Positions 60,026-64,000 of a stretch of 64,000 nucleotides of DNA are shown here, piece by piece. Position 1 is the stretch's first letter, and each line of letters begins with the position of its first letter. A model generated the notes under the pieces. It saw only the letters and a program-made list of their open reading frames with translations. It did no database searches and was not told the origin of the DNA. The DNA is taken from NCBI GenBank assembly GCA_021018815.1, contig JAITYX010000063.1:1364001-1428000 (forward strand), read 5' to 3'. This DNA is from Talinum fruticosum. Lineage: Eukaryota; Streptophyta; Magnoliopsida; Caryophyllales; Talinaceae. Both the position numbers and the translations under genes were made by a program.

Positions 60026-60644
60026 TCAGCAAAGCTTGGTGCAGAAGCAGCGGCGGCGGAAGCCACGGCAGCGGCCACCGGAGAAGCCCTCGTTCCGGCA
60101 GACGTAGGCACAGTTGTGGCTGCGGACGCACGGTCCCTTGAAGTAGTGGCTCTTTGACTGGCACACCCTCCCCTCTGCTCGTTTCACTTCCTCTGCATTA
60201 ACCAATAAGTTATGGAATACTATAACATCAGACTGAATTACCAAGAATCTAGAATTTTACAGAGGCCATAACTGAAGTTTTAAACTTAAACCAAGTAGGT
60301 TTAAATTAATCTTTTCAATATTGATAGTGTTTTCTTCAGAAATTTATAAATGAAGTCAATGCAAACTCAAAAATCACCAAATCCATATGGAAAATTGTCC
60401 CTGAAAACCCCTTTCTAACGATCAGAATATCCCATCAACTCGTCATGACCTGATATGAAAAACGACTTTGAGCATAATAAGCACGCTGAACTTTGCATTT
60501 TTAATGAACAGTAACCATAATTTTCATGTCATGAAAAAGAAGATAAATATGTAATGCAAGTGGAAAGAATTAGAGGAAATTGGAACTTACGCGAAGCGAA
60601 GAGAATGAGGAACAAAAGGCAAAGAGCAAAGACTCCCTGGCCAT
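60026..60644 (-). pseudogene. Plant defensin paralogue with a frameshift in the signal-peptide exon
   Basis: Exon 2 (60192-60026) encodes a complete mature defensin: eight cysteines with the same 10-5-3-9-6-1-3 spacing as the gene at 49368, a Gly-Gly-Arg-Cys gamma-core, and basic residues before the sixth cysteine. Exon 1 (60644-60591) is 54 bases, where phase 1 requires 55. From the ATG at 60644 the signal peptide starts Met-Ala-Arg but slips out of the hydrophobic frame (Val-Phe-Ala-Leu-Cys-Leu-Leu-Phe-Leu-Ile-Leu-Phe-Ala-Ser). Normal splicing then meets a TGA three codons into exon 2. The 398-base intron has GT-AG ends. Splicing two bases further (the CAG-AG at 60196-60191) would restore the mature frame behind an altered, less hydrophobic leader. 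There is no in-frame upstream ATG. A sequencing error, a recent pseudogene, or rescue by the alternative acceptor are all possible. Confidence 0.85.
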
Positions 60645-60736
60645 GACAAATTGATTATCTGAAGGCTTAGCTTTTTTGAAAATCTCTCTCAAACCTACGC
60701 TCCACTCAGGAATAATGAAGCCAATACTGTACGTGG

Positions 60737-60744
60737 TTTTATAT
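60737..60744 (-). promoter_or_regulatory. TATA box of defensin 2
   Basis: ATATAAAA on the minus strand, 93-100 bases upstream of the ATG, a spacing close to that of defensin 1. A CCACGTAC word (ACGT core) follows it directly on the minus strand. Confidence 0.7.
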
Positions 60745-60812
60745 TGTGAATGAGGGATAGAGGGGGGTGTTTATGAGATAATACCTTTAATTTTGTTAAA
60801 TATTTAGAAATA

Positions 60813-61069
60813 CTCCATCCGTTTCAAAATATAAAATCGTTTTAAGGTTGTGAGGTACCTTGGAAACACAAATTTATGACAAATTTTGTGTTAAAAGACC
60901 AAGTTACCTCCTATATTTTATCGGAAATGAAAAATGAAGAGAAATAAATCAATTAATAAGGACAAAATTGATAAACTAGTAATTAATATGTCATTGAAAT
61001 TGTAAAGTGACAAATATTGTGAAACGAGAAAAGTTAGTTAAATTGACATGTATTTTGAAATGAAGGGAG
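60813..61069. mobile_element. Stowaway MITE, copy 2
   Basis: Begins CTCCATCCGTTTCAAAATA and ends, reversed, CTCCCTTCATTTCAAAATA. TA is duplicated at 60811-60812 and 61070-61071. 257 bases, non-coding. Related to the copy at 44360 along its length. It lies within about 75 bases of the defensin 2 TATA box, so it forms part of that gene's upstream region. Confidence 0.93.
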
Positions 61070-61079
61070 TAGTTATCAA

Positions 61080-61165
61080 TGAGATCTTACTCGAGTTATT
61101 AAGATAGAGATTTTGAATTTATAAGGTCTCAAATTCAATTTTCCTCTCTTTTTGTATTATACTGT
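61080..61165 (+). repeat. Possible SINE relic
   Basis: GAGATCTTACTCGAGTTATTAAG followed about 25 bases later by GGTCTCAAATTCAATTTTCC recalls the A-box/B-box spacing of tRNA-derived SINEs. There is no clean A tail or duplication, so this is a weak call. Confidence 0.25.
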
Positions 61166-61169
61166 TTTA

Positions 61170-64000
61170 TGTAATTCCTTTAAATTTAGAAAAAAATGTT
61201 TAGTTAGAGTTGATAATTCACTAATTTATACACATACTTAAGACTATCAAATTTATCAATGTATGTAGTACAATCTCATTTATATATATATATATATAAA
61301 ATACATCCACGTCTGCTAATAAGGTTTCACATGTCTCTAACTTAATATTTGTAATTAGTGTTTTATTTTTTATGTAAACGAGATATAAAAATTAATACAG
61401 ACATAATTCAAATTTAAATATCTAATAATAATTTTTACAAGACTTTACCAATTAAAGTAATAACAATAATATTTTTTTGTGTAGAATAATGTGATACAAA
61501 AACCTAATGACACGTAGGATCTTTTGATCTCTTATGAAAACATTTTACCATAATTTAGGAGCCTTGTTTCTCATTTAAAAAAAATGAAAGTTGTTCTTAT
61601 CCACATTTGCTCCTCTCTTTGAACCAGAACTGATGACAATTTTGGCTAAAATTCAGTCACTTTTCGATTTAAAAAAATAAAAAAAATAGTGAGTTATGTA
61701 TAGAGCAGTGATCACATGTCAAACCAACACGCATAGTCACACGTTTGTCCATATATATTTTGGACACTAGCTACTCTTAATTATTGTACATTATTACACT
61801 TAATTATTGTATATTTTTATTTTACCAATTTTTTTATGGGTTCTAGGCAAAATATTTTACCTTTGGATGATTATTATTGTAATAAAATATCTTCAAAAAT
61901 TTACACCATGGTGCTTCAATTTTAGATGTAATTATTTTAGGAAACCTTACCTTGTAAAATTAATTGTTAGGGACCTTGACTTTTGATGAAATAGTTTTAC
62001 ATGACCTTCTCCCATAATATAAAAGACATTATTGTCCTCTAAAATGAGCCAATTTCATGTTGTTATATTTTATAATATTTTTGAATATTTTTACATTTTT
62101 GTCTAAAGTTCTTATTTATTTTAATATAATTTTCTCATAATTTACAAAATATTTTGACATTTTACATAAAGTTTTCCAAAGGCTTTATAATTTAATTTAA
62201 TTACTATTAATTTTTAGATTTTGTGAAAATTTAGACTTTTTTTATTTTTTATTAATTTTTCATGTCCTTACAAATACTATTTTGATTTTTTGTTTTAAAT
62301 TTTCCATCTTTGATTGTGTATTGAGTGATAGTGTGATATTCAAAATTTTCTAAATTATTTTTCATTTTAATAGAGATAAAACTGTATTTTTATTCTTGGT
62401 TATTTATTAAGGGTTAAGAGAATGGACAATTATAATACTCATGATCTTATTCACTTGCAACCTTATTATACATATGAGTGTAGATTATGAGAGAATAATG
62501 TTCTAAACAATATTGTTGTTGTTTGTCAGATGACAAGTATGAGTATATTGACTCTAATTTAATAAAAATTTTCCTGATTTTTTGATTAAAAAATATATTT
62601 TTAGATCTAAAAATTGTTTCATAAAAATATTAAGGTATTTCATAACTAGTTTAAAAAAATAACCCTAAATATTTTTAATATTAAAAATTAAGGTATCACT
62701 GTCCCCTTCCCCTTCTTTCTTGAAATACACCAGGAGGTAACATTATTGGAGATTTTGATGAGTTTGGGTCATGAGCACACGAAAACAACTTTCAATATAT
62801 GTCCTGCTCTTATAAGGTTAAAGAGATTCCAATGTGAGCAGTTTTACTTCAAATTTTGGAGATTTTGAATTGAATTTATAATATTTTTTTCTGGATCAAA
62901 AAACTGGAAGTGTAGTCACATGAAAGTAACAGTAGGAGGTGCACTGCATTCAGAGTTTGTGCAGGTGCAGCAGGTGATAACATTGTTAATCCAAATATAT
63001 GTAGGGTTTGGGGGAGGGGGTTGCCATTTTATCTTTGTCATGATTTTTTGGTCCTTTGCACAATAATTTCAGATCTTGATGTCTGTATTTTGCTTTGGAA
63101 TTTGATTAATCTGGTTTGTATCTTTTATATGTTGTTTTCTGTTTTGCAAGTTTTCCAATTGATGATATGATGGACAGTTTCTCAAGCAAGAATCTTGAAT
63201 AGATATCACAAATAAGCCATTTCGATTCAGTTTTGAGTTGACTCAATTTCATATAAGGTTGTATTCAAGTCAACGAGAGTTTATTCGGATGGTCATACAA
63301 TTTTGGTCTTGTAAGCTTTTCTTACGATGAAAAATAAAATTTAGTGAAAATGTTTTGATCGAATTTGGTTCGGTTTCTTGTCAATTTCAATTTAGGATTT
63401 GAGTCAATTTTATTAGGTTTCATTGAATGATTTACAGGTAAATTTTCCTATGTGGAAATAATAGGCATTTCATATTTTTTTCACTTTAAAGTATAACAGA
63501 ATGAGTCTCTTTACATTTAAGACATAAACGTACTATTTCAATGTTTTCTAGCACGCAAAGATCAGAGTCGCCGGATGTGAATTTAAAGAATAATATTTTA
63601 CAACTTCAATATTGAAGGGTTTAATTTTTACGTAATATTCAGTTGCTCATATATTCTCAATGCTAGATTTTCATTGCACCTCCGCCCCCCAGTTTCAGCA
63701 AGAATAACTCCAGAAAACAAGGCCTGAAAAAATGTTTCAAATATTTTTTAAATTTCAAGAAAGTATTGTATATTTCTATAAGCTTAATTTTTAGGTTTAA
63801 ACTTTGAAGGGAAATGTCGAATTATTGTAATAATCTTTTAAAAGAAAACCGTGATGGAAGGACGAGATCTCCTTAAAGCTAGTGTATACACAAACCCTCA
63901 CTAGGAAGCCATTTTGGTGAAGAAGACAGTTAGTGGTGGACCTCAGGACCAGAGACATTGCTTTCGTTAAGATATTTCTTACTGTAAAATGTAGAGAAAG
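61170..64000. other. AT-rich region without a recognised gene
   Basis: No open frame of note on either strand. A TA run lies at about 61282-61298. Bases 62930-63030 and 63660-63960 are less AT-rich and contain exon-like stretches, but no domain or splice structure could be supported. A gene could begin beyond the window edge. Confidence 0.4.

Overview
The window is nuclear DNA from a flowering plant, most likely a eudicot. It is AT-rich and intron-containing, and carries a plant R2R3-MYB gene, two plant defensin loci and the usual plant transposon classes (L1-type LINEs, Ty3/gypsy and Ty1/copia LTRs, Helitron, CACTA, Stowaway and Tourist MITEs, a SINE). I cannot name the species from sequence alone. 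No tRNA, rRNA, CRISPR or bacterial-type operon was seen.

Layout. 1-11.2 kb: AT-rich spacer, then a decayed minus-strand LINE (about 2155-8520) split by a 1.65-kb solo LTR (2988-4635), then a non-autonomous CACTA element (8679-10366, AAT target duplication). 11.2-31.3 kb: a nest. An outer solo LTR (11210-31282, TGTAACA...TGTTACA ends) holds two head-to-tail Helitron-like elements (from 12032 and 13921). The second of these holds a complete LINE (15129-19953, perfect 15-bp target duplication). A young gypsy element (21166-30211, near-identical LTRs, ACAAT duplication) sits further along the same outer LTR. The gypsy element reads on the minus strand and has gag and protease remnants, but reverse transcriptase, RNase H and integrase are absent. 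In their place are about 5 kb of tandem palindromic repeats, a pyrimidine-rich block and a plus-strand (antisense) ORF with its own TATA box.

31.3-40 kb: MITE-like inverted repeats, a 5'-truncated LINE tail (34.5-35.3 kb) and AT-rich spacer. 40.06-41.64 kb: a three-exon R2R3-MYB gene (minus), resembling subgroup-4 repressors, with an EAR-type motif. 41.7-49.3 kb: spacer with a Stowaway and a Tourist MITE. 49.37-50.04 kb: an intact two-exon defensin gene (minus). 50-60 kb: long TA microsatellites, a SINE and a third LINE (about 52.89-58.45 kb). That LINE is split by an LTR of the same type as the one at 2988, itself split by a Ty1/copia solo LTR (54611-56199, TTTCG duplication). 60.03-60.64 kb: a second defensin locus (minus), with a one-base deletion in its signal-peptide exon. 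60.8-64 kb: a second Stowaway and featureless AT-rich DNA.

The clear host genes are therefore three: the MYB regulator and the two tandemly duplicated defensins, which act independently. Most of the remaining recognisable sequence is nested transposon debris. Its insertion order can be read from target duplications: outer LTR, then Helitrons, then LINE; and LINE, then gypsy-type LTR, then copia LTR.
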